A DNA stretch of 64,000 nt from positions 868,001 through 932,000 of the forward strand of contig NZ_OZ035006.1 in NCBI RefSeq assembly GCF_964031115.1, in the 5' to 3' direction. Below the pieces are notes generated by a model. That model worked only from the letters and a program-made list of their open reading frames with translations. It did no database searches and was not told where the DNA came from. Position numbers and translations under genes: made by a program. Numbering within the stretch: the first letter of the stretch is position 1; every line of letters starts with the position of its first letter. Below, in pieces: positions 1 through 9,793 of this stretch. This DNA comes from Spiroplasma endosymbiont of Clivina fossor. Lineage in GTDB: Bacteria > Bacillota_I > Bacilli_A > Mycoplasmatales > Nriv7.

Positions 1-353
1 TAAATAAAGAAGAAAAGCAAAATAATGAGCGAATTTCAAAAATGAGAATTGTTATTGAAAATGTTTTTGCTATACTTAAAAAATTTAAAATTATTAGTGA
101 AAAATATCGAAATCGTAGAAAAAGATTTGCTTTAAGATTTAATTTAATAGCTTCAATTTATAATTTACAACTATTAGTTTAAATATATTTGATAATTTAA
201 AATTTCAGTCTTTTTTTATTGTAAATAATAATTTTTATTATGTTTTAATGACAAAATATTTGTAAAAATAATCTAAAAATTATTTTAATAACACTTTTAT
301 ATTTATTTTAAATTTAAAAATTATAATTATCATATTAATTTTGCAAGAAGTCT
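1..353 (+). mobile_element. IS5-like element copy 1, 3' part (cut by window edge)
   Basis: The C-terminal part of the DDE transposase (residues of the last E-containing block, ending at the TAA at 179-181) is followed by the conserved noncoding tail and the terminal repeat ending GCAAGAAGTCT at 353. Sequence is essentially identical to the complete copies elsewhere in the window, for example 47474-48541. The element sits inside a propeller-type gene: coding sequence of that gene begins immediately at 354. The left half lies outside the window. Confidence 0.9.
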
Positions 354-968
354 AATTTATTTTTGAAAACTACACCAGAAGATCAAACTTCTCCTTCTGT
401 TCTAATAACAATTTTTTGTTGTTCTGTAGCGGGATCATTCATACTCATAAACATTATGGTCTACTGAACCAAAATATAATTTATTATTTAATGTAATTCC
501 TCTAGCAGGAACCGCGCCCTTTGTTGTAATGACAATTTTTTGTTGATTTGTTGTTGAATCATACTCATAAACATTATGGTCTACTGAACCAAAATATAAT
601 TTATTATTTAATGTAATTCCTCTAGCAGGAACCGCGCCCTTTGTTGTAATGACAATTTTTTGTTGATTTGTTGTTGGATCATACTCATAAACATTATGGT
701 CTACTGAACCAAAATATACTTTATTGTTTAAATCAATTCCACCACCATGAATTTCACCCTTTGCTGAAATGACAACTTTTATTTGTTGGTAAATTTGTTG
801 TTCTCTTTTATCTTTTTTAACTCTTTTTAATTTTGGTAAATTTTCTAAATTATTTGTCTGTAAATAATTAATTTCGTTTTTTGCTGGAGCCGGAGTATTT
901 CCAACAATACCTGTCATTCCACCGCTCGCTATTGTTGTTGTGCTTAATAAACTAAGTAATTTTTTCAT
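354..968 (-). pseudogene. secreted 40-residue-repeat propeller protein, truncated and frameshifted
   Basis: The start at 968 (MKKLLSLLSTTTIASGG) has a short basic N-terminus and a hydrophobic stretch typical of spiroplasmal exported proteins, without a lipobox cysteine. A linker rich in K/R/N/Q leads into three full copies of the unit with LYFGS.DHNVYEYD..T.QQK, each 40 residues. After the third copy a tandem duplication of ATGA (near 440) shifts the frame to an early stop at about 390. Beyond the stop the old frame still encodes the next repeat until the IS5-like element cuts it at 354. It is a paralogue of the genes at 2963-6240 and 31616-33733. The IS1595-like element lies about 45 bp upstream of the start, so its own promoter is probably lost. 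Function unknown; surface binding is a guess from the repeat architecture. Confidence 0.75.
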
Positions 969-1012
969 ATTAATTAAATTCCTTTCGTGAATTTTTATTA
1001 ATAAAAATTTTT

Positions 1013-2826
1013 TTTTAATTTTGTCGAAAACTCTTGATAAAATAAAAAAAATCATCAACTTGATAATTTTAAAAGGCTTTTATGTAAAATTACTATTTTT
1101 ACTTTAACTTTTTTATATATTAAAATATAATACCGCTGTTTGTTGGTTTGGAGTTAAACCCTTATGTTGGTATTTTCATTTTCAGAGATTTAAATAATTT
1201 TGAATATTAGTAAAACCTAAACCATGATAATGAATTAAGGCTTCTTTAAGACTAGATTGTAATTTACTGATTTTATTTAAGTTACGATAACTAGCTTCAG
1301 GATTAATTGTTGTTTTAGTTACACATAAAGTAGAATTTGTTTGTTTTGCTACTAAAAAATATAATTTTTGCATATCAGAAGTAATAATTGAATTTTCGTT
1401 AATTAATTCTTTGTTCATATTTTCAATAACTCATTGTTTTTGTAAACGTTTGGTGTTTGTGGATTTAACATAAATATTGTTATTATTATCAATTGCCATT
1501 TGAATACAGCATTTAGTATTAGTTGCGAATGGGTCAAGGTGAATTCTTCGTGGATCAGTTTTATATTTGAAATTTCCTTTGTGGATTTCTTTAATAAATG
1601 TTTCATCGATTTGGATTTTATCAGATAATTTTTTAAATTTTAATTGGGTATTTTCTAATTGTTTTGATTTCATTAATTTTTGACGATTATATCAAGCAGT
1701 TTTTAATGTAGTTTTAATAAAACGAGAAATTGTTTTACTAGATTGCCCCAGCAATGAAATTTGAATCAATAAATTTCATTGTTCATAATTTAAATGACTT
1801 CAATAAATAAAATGATTACGAAAAGCGTCAAAACTTGCACGGCAATTTTTACATAAATATTTTTGTTTTCCTTCTGAATTATGTCCATTTTTAACGCAAT
1901 GAATTAAGGCTTCTTTAAGACTAGATTGTAATTTACTGATTTTATTTAAGTTACGATAACTAGCTTCAGGATTAATTGTTGTTTTAGTTACACATAAAGT
2001 AGAATTTGTTTGTTTTGCTACTAAAAAATATAATTTTTGCATATCAGAAGTAATAATTGAATTTTCGTTAATTAATTCTTTGTTCATATTTTCAATAACT
2101 CATTGTTTTTGTAAACGTTTGGTGTTTGTGGATTTAACATAAATATTGTTATTATTATCAATTGCCATTTGAATACAGCATTTAGTATTAGTTGCGAATG
2201 GGTCAAGGTGAATTCTTCGTGGATCAGTTTTATATTTGAAATTTCCTTTATGGATTTCTTTAATGAATGTTTCATCGATTTGGATTTTACCAGATAATTT
2301 TTTAAATTTTAATTGGGTATTTTCTAATTGTTTTGATTTCATTAATTTTTGACGATTATATCAAGCAGTTTTTAATGTAGTTTTAATAAAACGAGAAATT
2401 GTTTTACTAGATTGTCCCAGCAATGAAATTTGAATCAATAAATTTCATTGTTCATAATTTAAATGACTTCAATAAATAAAATGATTACGAAAAGCGTCAA
2501 AACTTGCACGACAATTTTTACATAAATATTTTTGTTTTCCTTCTGAATTATGTCCATTTTTAACGCAATGGTAAGATTCACATTTAGGGCATTTAATACC
2601 GTGCGCTCTAAATTTTTGATCAATTTCATTTAAACGTTTTTGTTTTTTTATTAATTCTGCTTGTTGTTTGATTTTTTCATAAAATTCTAAAAATTGATCA
2701 TCTGTTAAAGTATTTACTAGTTCTTGAATTATTTTTTCCATAATTATTATCCACCTCTATCATATTAAAATATACCTAAAATTAAGTATATTCAATAAAT
2801 ATCAAGAGTTTTCGACAAAATTAAAA
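1013..2826 (-). mobile_element. IS1595-like element copy 1 with internal 669-bp tandem duplication
   Basis: Both ends carry the family terminal repeat (TTTTAATTTTGTCGAAAACT and its complement). At 1814 bp it is longer than the 1146-bp standard copy because a 669-bp block of the transposase gene is repeated. The internal junction near 1899-1903 joins a zinc-ribbon sequence to the C-terminal region at the short shared word AATG, which suggests recombination at microhomology. It lies between two divergently oriented propeller genes. Confidence 0.9.
1113..2741 (-). CDS. IS1595-like transposase with in-frame internal duplication (542 aa)
   Basis: Read with UGA as Trp, this is one open frame of 543 codons, against 320 codons in the normal copies. 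The order is: N-terminal helical region, zinc ribbon (CPKC...C..C), a complete catalytic region with IDETFI and ITSDMQKLYF up to SLKEALIH, then a jump back to the second half of the zinc ribbon (CVKNGHNSEG) and a second catalytic region to the end. The 669-nt duplication is a multiple of three, so the frame is kept and there are two DDE-type cores in one polypeptide. The ribosome-binding site is GAGGTGG, 11-12 nt before the ATG. Whether the protein is active is unknown; one zinc ribbon is incomplete. Confidence 0.8.
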
Positions 2827-2962
2827 AAAAAAATTAATAAAAATTCTTATTTGATGATTTATAATTAACTTGTATTAATTAAATTTTATAAATTTAAGGA
2901 GGGATGTTGATTATTTGATAAATTTTATTAATTAGCAAAAATTCACAAAAAGGATTTAATAA
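2827..2962 (+). promoter_or_regulatory. leader of propeller gene
   Basis: This 136-bp stretch is very similar to the region upstream of the intact propeller gene at 33733 (reverse strand, 33755-33870), down to TGTATTAATTAAATTTTATA and the AAAAGGATTTAATAA ribosome-binding region just before the start. Conservation between paralogues suggests that the promoter lies here. I cannot name the -35 and -10 boxes with confidence. Confidence 0.45.
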
Positions 2963-4380
2963 ATGAAAAAATTACTAGAAATTTTAGGAACAATAACAAT
3001 AGCAAGTAGTGGAATAGCAGGAATTGTTGCTAATAGTCCTTATAAAAAAGCAAAATTAGAAAATATTAATAATAAAAGACAAAAACGAAGAAACAATGAA
3101 AATATAAATAGAGCAAAAATTGTTATTACAACAAAAGAAAAAATTGAATCTTCTGGTGTTGTTTTAAACAATAAAGTATATTTTGGTTCACAAGATCATA
3201 ATGTTTATGAGTATGATCCTGCTACAGAACAACAAAAAATTGTTATTAGAACAGAAGGAGAAGTTTGATCTTCTGGTGTGGTTTTCAACAATAAATTATA
3301 TTTTGGTTCTGATGATCATAATGTTTATGAGTATGATCCAGCTACAAATCAACAAAAAACTGTTATTACAGCAAATAGTCTTATAAGAACTTCTGGTGTA
3401 GTATTTAATAATAAACTATATTTTGGTTCATCAGATAAAAATGTGTATGAATATAATCCTGCTACAGGACAACAAAAAACTGTTATTAAAACAAATGGAT
3501 GAATTGATTCTTCTGGTGTAGTATTTAATAATAAACTATATTTTGGTTCATCAGATAAAAATGTGTATGAATATGATCCAGTAACAGAACAACAAAAAAC
3601 TGTTATTAAAACAAATGGAGAAATTCTTTCTAAAGGAATTATTTTAAATAATAATTTATATTTTGGCTCATGAGATAAAAATGTTTATGAATATGATCCA
3701 GTAACAGAACAACAAAAAACTATCATTAGAACAAAAGGGAAAGTTCAAACTTCTGGTGTAGTATTTAATACTAAACTATATTTTGGTTCATTCGATCACA
3801 ATGTTTATGAATATGATCCAGTAACACGACAACAAAAAGTTGTTATTACAGCAAATAGTCTTATAAGAACTTCTGGTGTAGTATTTAATACTAACCTATA
3901 TTTTGGTTCATCAGATAATAATGTTTATGAATATAATCCTGCTACAGGGCAACAAAAAATTGTTATTAAAACAAATGGAGAAGTTATATCTTCTGGTGTG
4001 GTTTTAAACAACAAATTATATGTTGGTTCACATGATCATAATGTTTATGAATATGATACTAACTATTACAATTTAGAACAAATTAATAATTCTGATTTAA
4101 GACAAATTAATAATAACTCTGATAATACAATTTTAAATGAATTAAATTATTTAAATCCTGATTTAGATATTTCGCAATTAGAGATTATTAGCAAAACAAA
4201 TAATTCAGCTGTAGTAAAAGAAAAAAATAATTTAAATAATGATAATAAATTAGAAATACATTATTCAATTGATAATGAACAAAGTAAAATTATTAATTTA
4301 AATGAATTAATTAAAAAAGCATCATTTTTTAAATTTCGAGATGAAAATCCTAATTTAAAGTTTAAAGAAATAAAAAATAT

Positions 4381-5526
4381 TTTTAATTTTGTCGAAAACT
4401 CTTGATATTTATTGAATATACTTAATTTTAGGTATATTTTAATATGATAGAGGTGGATAATAATTATGGAAAAAATAATTCAAGAACTAGTAAATACTTT
4501 AACAGATGATCAATTTTTAGAATTTTATGAAAAAGTCAAACAACAAGCAGAATTAATAAAAAAACAAAAACGTTTAAATGAAATTGATCAAAAATTTAGA
4601 GCGCAAGGTATTAAATGCCCTAAATGTGAATCTTACCATTGCGTTAAAAATGGACATAATTCAGAAGGAAAACAAAAATATTTATGTAAAAATTGCCGTG
4701 CAAGTTTTGACGCTTTTCGTAATCATTTTATTTATTGAAGTCATTTAAATTATGAACAATGAAATTTATTGATTCAAATTTCATTGCTGGGGCAATCTAG
4801 TAAAACAATTTCTCGTTTTATTAAAACTACATTAAAAACTGCTTGATATAATCGTCAAAAATTAATGAAATCAAAACAATTAGAAAATACCCAATTAAAA
4901 TTTAAAAAATTATCTGGTAAAATCCAAATCGATGAAACATTTATTAAAGAAATCCATAAAGGAAATTTCAAATATAAAACTGATCCACGAAGAATTCACC
5001 TTGACCCATTCGCAACTAATACTAAATGCTGTATTCAAATGGCAATTGATAATAATAACAATATTTATGTTAAATCCACAAACACCAAACGTTTACAAAA
5101 ACAATGAGTTATTGAAAATATGAACAAAGAATTAATTAACGAAAATTCAATTATTACTTCCGATATGCAAAAATTATATTTTTTAGTAGCAAAACAAACA
5201 AATTCTACTTTATGTGTAACTAAAACAACAATTAATCCTGAAGCTAGTTATCGTAACTTAAATAAAATCAGTAAATTACAATCTAGTCTTAAAGAAGCCT
5301 TAATTCATTATCATGGTTTAGGTTTTACTAATATTCAAAATTATTTAAATCTCTGAAAATGAAAATACCAACATAAGGGTTTAACTCCAAATCAACAAAC
5401 AGCGGTATTATATTTTAATGTATAAAAAAAGTTAAAGTAAAAATAGTAATTTTACATAAAAGCCTTTTAAAATTATCAAGTTGATGATTTTTTTTATTTT
5501 ATCAAGAGTTTTCGACAAAATTAAAA
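4381..5526 (+). mobile_element. IS1595-like element copy 2 (complete)
   Basis: Complete 1146-bp copy with perfect terminal repeats and the 8-bp target duplication AAAAATAT at 4373-4380 and 5527-5534. The uninterrupted target is seen in the paralogous gene near 20895. Eight-bp duplications and the zinc-ribbon DDE transposase fit the IS1595 family best; an IS1-like assignment is possible. Confidence 0.92.
4466..5425 (+). CDS. IS1595-like transposase (319 aa, intact)
   Basis: DDE-type transposase acting on the ends of its own element. A helical N-terminus (1-48) is followed by a zinc ribbon (C53..C56 and C73..C76 by rough count, CPKC and CKNC), then an ISXO2-like core with the first acidic residue in IQIDETFI (D156) and the second in IITSDMQKLYF (D233). 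The third catalytic residue is not obvious; the C-terminus reads NIQNYLNLWKWKYQHKGLTP. TGA codons read as Trp at W91, in the region between the zinc ribbon and MKSKQ, and near the end. The GAGGTGG ribosome-binding site supports the ATG at 4466. This is the reference copy for the family here. Confidence 0.88.
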
Positions 5527-6240
5527 AAAAATATTGATACTAATAATTTAACTTTTTCAAATGTTGAAGTTACAAGAAAAGAAAATTCATTTTTATGATC
5601 TAATGTTCCTAAAAATGTATGTTCTGATAGAGAAATCATCAATAAAACTCCAAATATAAGATCATTTAATGTACCCGCTTGTGAATATAATTCGAAATCA
5701 AAATTAGTATTCCAAATTACAACAGGATTAACTAAAACAAAACAAGAAAATAAATTAAATGGTTGAAACATAAATTCTGATGATGAAATAAAATTAACAG
5801 ATTTTACAAATATAAATAATAAAAATTCTGAAATCATTAATGTATTATCAAATGAATTTGATTTATCAAACACAAATAAACAAGAAAAAGAAATGATTTT
5901 AAGTATTTTTAAGGAACCCGCTGATAAATTTGAACTTAATCCCAATGAAAAATTAAAAATTACTTATCCAGTAAGAATAATTACATCTAAAGTTATATTA
6001 AATTTAAAACAAAAAATTAGAGGAACAATTACTGCTAAAATAATTGATGATAATAATGAAGAACAAATAATTATATTATCAATTAAAGAAGCAATGCAAA
6101 TATTAAAAAAATATAGCTTATTACCAGATGAAATTACTGTAGATAAAAACAATGATAACATAACATTTAATGGGAAAGCATTTTTCTCATCAGAAAGAGA
6201 AGGGTCAGTAAGAACAAATACAGTTACTACTATAGTATAA

Positions 6241-6480
6241 GGTTTTATAAAAACGATATTAGCTATTTAGAACAATAACTTTAATTGAAACAAGCACAAC
6301 AAGTTTAAATTTCTTGTGATAAAATAAGAAAAATATTCAAACCAGTAATTTTAATTAATTACTGGTTCCTTATTTTATTAAAATATAAAAAATGAAAAGT
6401 TGCTTAGTTGTTTAAGAGTATTGTCATCATAGAAAACCACCTTTTAAGGGGATGATTTTAACGGTTTTTAAATTTAGTTA
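6241..6480. repeat. shared intergenic region, lipoprotein/propeller tail-to-tail type
   Basis: No gene is seen in these 240 bp. The stretch downstream of the propeller stop (6241-6455) recurs, partly degenerate, at 6945-7135, and on the opposite strand at 17794-17955 and 31382-31615. It always lies between the 3' end of a propeller-type gene and the 3' end of a plectrovirus lipoprotein or its remnant. It contains a terminator hairpin and a faded frame resembling a lipoprotein signal peptide (ITLIETSTTSLNF). Confidence 0.7.
6340..6376 (+). terminator. rho-independent terminator after propeller gene
   Basis: The arms AACCAGTAATT and AATTACTGGTT form an 11-bp stem with a short AT loop, followed by CCTTATTTTATT. 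The same hairpin ends the other propeller/lipoprotein pairs in this window and can serve both strands. Confidence 0.7.
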
Positions 6481-6826
6481 TTACGGATGATTTTCAATTT
6501 CAATTTCAAAATCATTTGTACTTCTTAATATGTAATCTATTTTATTATCATCATAAACAGGACTAATATTTCCTAAACTATCATATTTGCAGTCATCTAA
6601 ATTTGTACCTTGTGCTTTAATTGTTATTTTTTTATTAATTACTCATGTATTTCGCATGGCGGTTTCTTGGCCGTCTGTATTTATTAGTTGTCTAATCTTA
6701 TCTTGTTTGCTCTGATTATTTTGTAATTTTTGTGTAAATAAGAAACTAAGGTTTTCTAAATTTCTTAATTCTGGTAATTTTTCATTTAGATTGTTATTAT
6801 CTATTTTATTTATTTGAACTTGTGTA
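6481..6826 (-). pseudogene. 5'-truncated plectrovirus lipoprotein domain (remnant)
   Basis: From about 6826 the minus strand reads TQVQINKIDNNNLNEKLPEL onward to a stop at 6481-6483 (...STNDFEIEIENHP). It matches the C-terminal two thirds of the lipoprotein at 7341-7850 but differs in the second half, so it is a separate allele of the domain. The signal peptide and first strands are missing; the upstream sequence is unrelated. It points tail-to-tail at the propeller gene ending at 6240, the same arrangement as at 31381/31616. Confidence 0.75.
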
Positions 6827-6836
6827 ATATTATGAT

Positions 6837-7029
6837 ATGAAAGACAAAAATATAGAATTTAGTAGTAGTGACGAAAAAGAAAAAATATATGATATTTCTA
6901 TTTTATCTACAAAAGATAATTAAAAAACGAAAAAAATATTAAACATTTTAGGTTTAATCACTTTAATTGGAACAAGTACAGTACAATAAGAATAAGTTTA
7001 ATCTTTTGTAGAAACAAGAAAAATATTCA
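6837..7029 (+). other. remnants of small coding sequences
   Basis: A 28-codon frame (6837-6923, MKDKNIEFSSSDEKEKIYDI) is followed by a decayed signal-peptide-like frame with ACG in place of ATG (about 6930-6990, KKILNILGLITLIGTSTVQ, then stop). Both look like leftovers of another propeller/lipoprotein pair. No functional gene can be supported. Confidence 0.4.
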
Positions 7030-7060
7030 AACCAGTAATTAAAATTACTGGTTTCTTATT
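7030..7060 (+). terminator. copy of the ACCAGTAATT hairpin terminator
   Basis: AACCAGTAATT pairs with AATTACTGGTT over a two-base loop and is followed by TCTTATTTTG. It is embedded in the second copy of the repeated intergenic region (6945-7135). Confidence 0.6.
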
Positions 7061-7272
7061 TTGTTAAAATAGAAAAAATGAAAAAGTTGTTTAGTTATTT
7101 AAGGGTATTGTCATAATGAAAAACCATCTTTCTTGTAAAGAAATCTTTACATTTTATATAAGACTTGGTACATAACTATAACATTTTGCACCTACCAAAC
7201 TATAAAATTCACTTTCATCTTTATATTTATCTAATATTTGTGCTTCATCTAGAAAATAATATTATCAAAATA
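7061..7272. other. intergenic stretch with possible relic
   Basis: No intact gene is visible. The minus strand of 7160-7250 is open and reads ...FLDEAQILDKYKDESEFYSL, and the words TTGGTACATAACTATAAC at 7163-7180 match the end of the second IS5-like element at 24244-24263. A relic of that element or of a host gene is possible; neither is established. Confidence 0.3.
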
Positions 7273-7342
7273 GTAGATAAAATTTGAGGACAGAGTGAAT
7301 TTAAGTTAATTACTTAGAGACACAGTTAATTGTACAGTCTCT
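7273..7342 (+). mobile_element. solo end of the IS256-family element
   Basis: These 70 bp match the complement of the first 70 bp of the complete copies (15246 onward): the last transposase codons (AGAGTGAATTTAAGTTAA) and the terminal sequence ending ACAGTTAATTGTACAGTC. Nothing else of the element remains, so this is a deletion or recombination scar. It abuts the stop codon of the lipoprotein gene. Confidence 0.8.
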
Positions 7343-7850
7343 ACTGATTTTCAATTTCAAAATCATTTGTACTATTTAATGTGTAATCTCATATGTTATT
7401 AATAACTGATTCTTTGAAATTAGTTAAATTTGTGCCTTGTGCTTTGATTGTTATTTTTTTATTAATTACTCAGAATTTGGACCCATTTATCTCTGTTATT
7501 TCTTGTCCGTGTGTAGTTATTAGTTGTCTAATCTTATTTTGTTTACTCTGATTATTTTGTAATTCTTGTGTAAATTTGAAACTAAGGTTGTTTAAATATC
7601 TTAATTCTGGTAATTTTTCATTTAGATTGTTATTATCTATTTTATTTATTTGAACTTGTGTAAGGTAATTTTTGCTTGGTGAGAAATGAAATTTCACTTT
7701 TTGTAAATTTTTAATTTCAAAATTATAAGTTTTATCTTTTTTGTTGTTATCTTCATTTTTTTGTTCTACTGGTTCATTTGCTGTTTTAGAACAACCAACT
7801 ATTGGTAATGTTATTAGTCCTAAAACAGCGGTTATATTTAAAAATTTCAT
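7341..7850 (-). CDS. provirus A lipoprotein carrying the attachment-protein domain (169 aa)
   Basis: The signal peptide MKFLNITAVLGLITLPIVGC ends in a lipobox (LPIVGC, Cys20), so the product should be a lipid-anchored surface protein. A polar linker (21-40) leads to a domain of about 125 residues (YNFEIKNLQKVKF ... STNDFEIE). At DNA level this domain is near-identical to codons 43-166 of the attachment protein of the same provirus (7898-9778). The strong ribosome-binding site AAAGGAG lies 9 nt before ATG; an (AT)12 tract lies 25-48 bp upstream, overlapping the stop of the attachment gene. The start is fixed by the Shine-Dalgarno site and signal peptide. A role in blocking superinfection or masking the receptor is inference from the domain sharing. 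Confidence 0.85.
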
Positions 7851-7874
7851 AAATTTAACTCCTTTATTTTTTCA

Positions 7875-7898
7875 ATATATATATATATATATATATAT
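7875..7898. repeat. (AT)12 dinucleotide tract upstream of lipoprotein
   Basis: A 24-nt run of AT in the spacer between the attachment gene stop and the lipoprotein start. The equivalent tracts at 14595-14616 and 30809-30830 are (AT)11. The position fits a promoter spacer or transcription-start region, so length change could alter expression; that is inference. Confidence 0.85.
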
Positions 7899-9778
7899 TA
7901 TACAAAAATTCTTAAAATCATTAGAAAAATGGCAAAACCGATTAAAAATTGAAAGGTATAGTAAAAGGCTGGCACTGTTTTAAAAACTGGAAAAATGGCG
8001 GTTGAAAAGTTAACTGTTGCTTTCGCAATAATTGCTAATGGTCGTAAAATGGTAATGATTTGTGAAGCTGTAAGCATTCAGTTTAGCATTTTGATACCAG
8101 CATTTTGAATGGCACATCCAATATCATTAAATGTGGGTATTCATCGCCCTGAATATTTGCAATTTGGTGGCGGAATTAAGTCGTCTCATTCTGAGTTGGT
8201 TGAACCGTCAGGGATAAAGGCTGTAGAATTTAAGACATTAAAGTCGTAGATTTTAAAACTGTAGTTAGAGTTGTTTCCTTTATGATAAAGTGGAAATGTT
8301 AAGGTAAAAATGTTAATACCATAACGAATATCAATGTCGGTATTGAGATAATTAATTTTGCTATTTATTGGTTCAGATAGTATGGTAATAAGTTTATTAT
8401 CGTAAGATTTAAGCACATTGAAGTCAATTTGGTAGATACTATTTTTATTTTTAAAGGCATTATAATTCTCTTGGTGCGTTTTTTTATCAAAAGTAAAGAA
8501 ATAACTTCTTAGTAATAATTCCAAATTACCAGTAACATTGATTAAATATTTTTTAGGATAAAAGGTAATTAATGAGCGATAAAAGAAACCGATTTGAATA
8601 AAATAATCCTTATTATAGTTTTCTAGACCTTTAAAATCAATTTCGGTATAAGTTTTCTCGTCCATATCAAAAGTAGCATAAAATAAACTGGCAAAGAAAT
8701 TCCCAAGAATTTCGTAAATTTCATCAAAAGTATTTTTATAATTATTACTGTTAATACTAGGAATGTTGTTTTTAAAATAAAGGTAAATGTCATTTTTTAA
8801 TTCAGAGTCGTATCTCAAAAAACTAAATTTAACATTAAGATAATTTAAGGTTCCAAAAAGATACTTAATTAGATAATAATCGTTAGCATTTGCAGTATCA
8901 TATTTTCAGATTTCCTTTTCACCGTGTAATAATTGTAAATAATTGTTTCCGGCAATTAGGGTTTTGTTAAATGCCTTGATTTTAAGGATATTTTCATTAA
9001 TATTGTTTAAATCTGTCGATGTTTTGTGATAAAAATAACTTTCGTTTTTAAAGCCGTGATTTTTAATGGTGAATTCTTTATAGTAACCTTTTTCTAAGGT
9101 GTCAATGAAATTAAATACTGGTGTTCAATAAAGATAAGAATAATTAAATTTGTCAAAATCACCACGATGAATCATTAAATAGTCAAGATTATCAATAATA
9201 TCACTGTATTTATGGTTGCCATCAAAATTAGTTGTTGTTGTCGGTAATTCAATATCGGTACTTTCTTTTTTAGTTTCAATTTCAAAATCATTTGTACTAT
9301 TTAATGTGTAATCTCATATGTTATTAATAACTGATTCTTTGAAATTAGTTAAATTTGTGCCTTGTGCTTTGATTGTTATTTTTTTATTAATTACTCAGAA
9401 TTTGGACCCATTTATCTCTGTTATTTCTTGTCCGTGTGTAGTTATTAGTTGTCTAATCTTATTTTGTTTACTCTGATTATTTTGTAATTCTTGTGTAAAT
9501 TTGAAACTAAGGTTGTTTAAATATCTTAATTCTGGTAATTTTTCATTTAGATTGTTATTATCTATTTTATTTATTTGAACTTGTGTAAGGTAATTTTTGC
9601 TTGGTGAGAAATAAAATTTCACTTTTTGTAAATTTTTGATTTCAAAATCATAAATTTTATTATCTTCTCTTTTATTTCTAACTAGTTGTGTTGTTATTTT
9701 GTCGTTGTTAATATTTTGGGGAATAGTAAAAATGTTATTGAAACTAATAATTAACACGGTAAATATTTTCATAAACAT
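7898..9778 (-). CDS. provirus A attachment (pIII-like) protein (626 aa)
   Basis: Largest structural gene of the provirus. It has an N-terminal signal-like segment (MFMKIFTVLIISFNNIFTIP), the variable domain at about 43-166 shared with the lipoprotein, and a central region with LDYLMIHRGDFDKFNYSYLY and YWTPVFNFIDTLEKGYY, conserved in provirus B. Next come a well-conserved second half (SFLRYDSELKNDIYLYFKNN..., PPPNCKYSGR) and C-terminal hydrophobic segments (MLTASQIITILRPLAII and FLIGFAIFLMILRIFV) ending at the last residue. This layout resembles inovirus/plectrovirus minor attachment proteins anchored by their C-terminus. It lacks a stretch of about 100 residues present in B (729 aa). AAGGAG precedes the ATG at 9778 by 8 nt. 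The frame is intact with UGA as Trp. Confidence 0.82.
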
Positions 9779-9793
9779 TTTTATCACTCCTTT

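Larger units (their letters stand above)
2963..6240 (+). pseudogene. secreted 40-residue-repeat propeller protein, interrupted by IS1595-like copy 2
   Basis: The signal-like N-terminus MKKLLEILGTITIASSGIAG is followed by a K/N/R-rich linker and eight tandem units of exactly 120 nt (40 residues; consensus SSGVVFNNKLYFGS.D.NVYEYDPAT.QQKTVI), positions about 3113-4060. Then comes a conserved non-repeat C-terminal domain (LNELNYLNPDLDISQLEII..., FFKFRDENPNLKFKEI). An IS1595-like element splits that domain at 4381-5526; coding resumes at 5527 and runs to TAA at 6238-6240. Without the insertion the protein would be about 710 residues, matching the intact 705-residue paralogue at 31616-33733. As it stands translation ends about 15 codons into the element. 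Short repeats of this pattern usually fold as beta-propeller blades; role and ligand are unknown. Confidence 0.8.

Noticed and set aside
435-1058. Longer start (MMIFFILSRVFDK) for the propeller pseudogene
   Set aside because: It would begin inside the IS1595-like terminal repeat. The Met at 968 has the family signal peptide and ribosome-binding site shared with paralogues.
3113-4060. Regular 120-bp direct repeats resembling a repeat array
   Set aside because: Not CRISPR: the whole unit is coding, repeats are contiguous without spacers, and the period is an exact multiple of three encoding a 40-residue protein repeat.
4932-5123. A 63-codon frame recurring in every IS1595-like copy (MKHLLKKSIKEISNIKLIHE)
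   Set aside because: It overlaps the transposase in another frame, has no ribosome-binding site, and is conserved only because the transposase is.
5502-5945. A 147-codon minus-strand frame opposite the propeller C-terminal domain (also at 31911 and 20779)
   Set aside because: Antisense open frames due to AT-rich codon bias. The plus-strand frame is conserved among paralogues at protein level and has the family stop.
7160-7250. Possible host gene fragment on the minus strand (LDEA-like frame)
   Set aside because: Too short, no start, and partly explained by similarity to the end of the second IS5-like element; not enough to call a gene.
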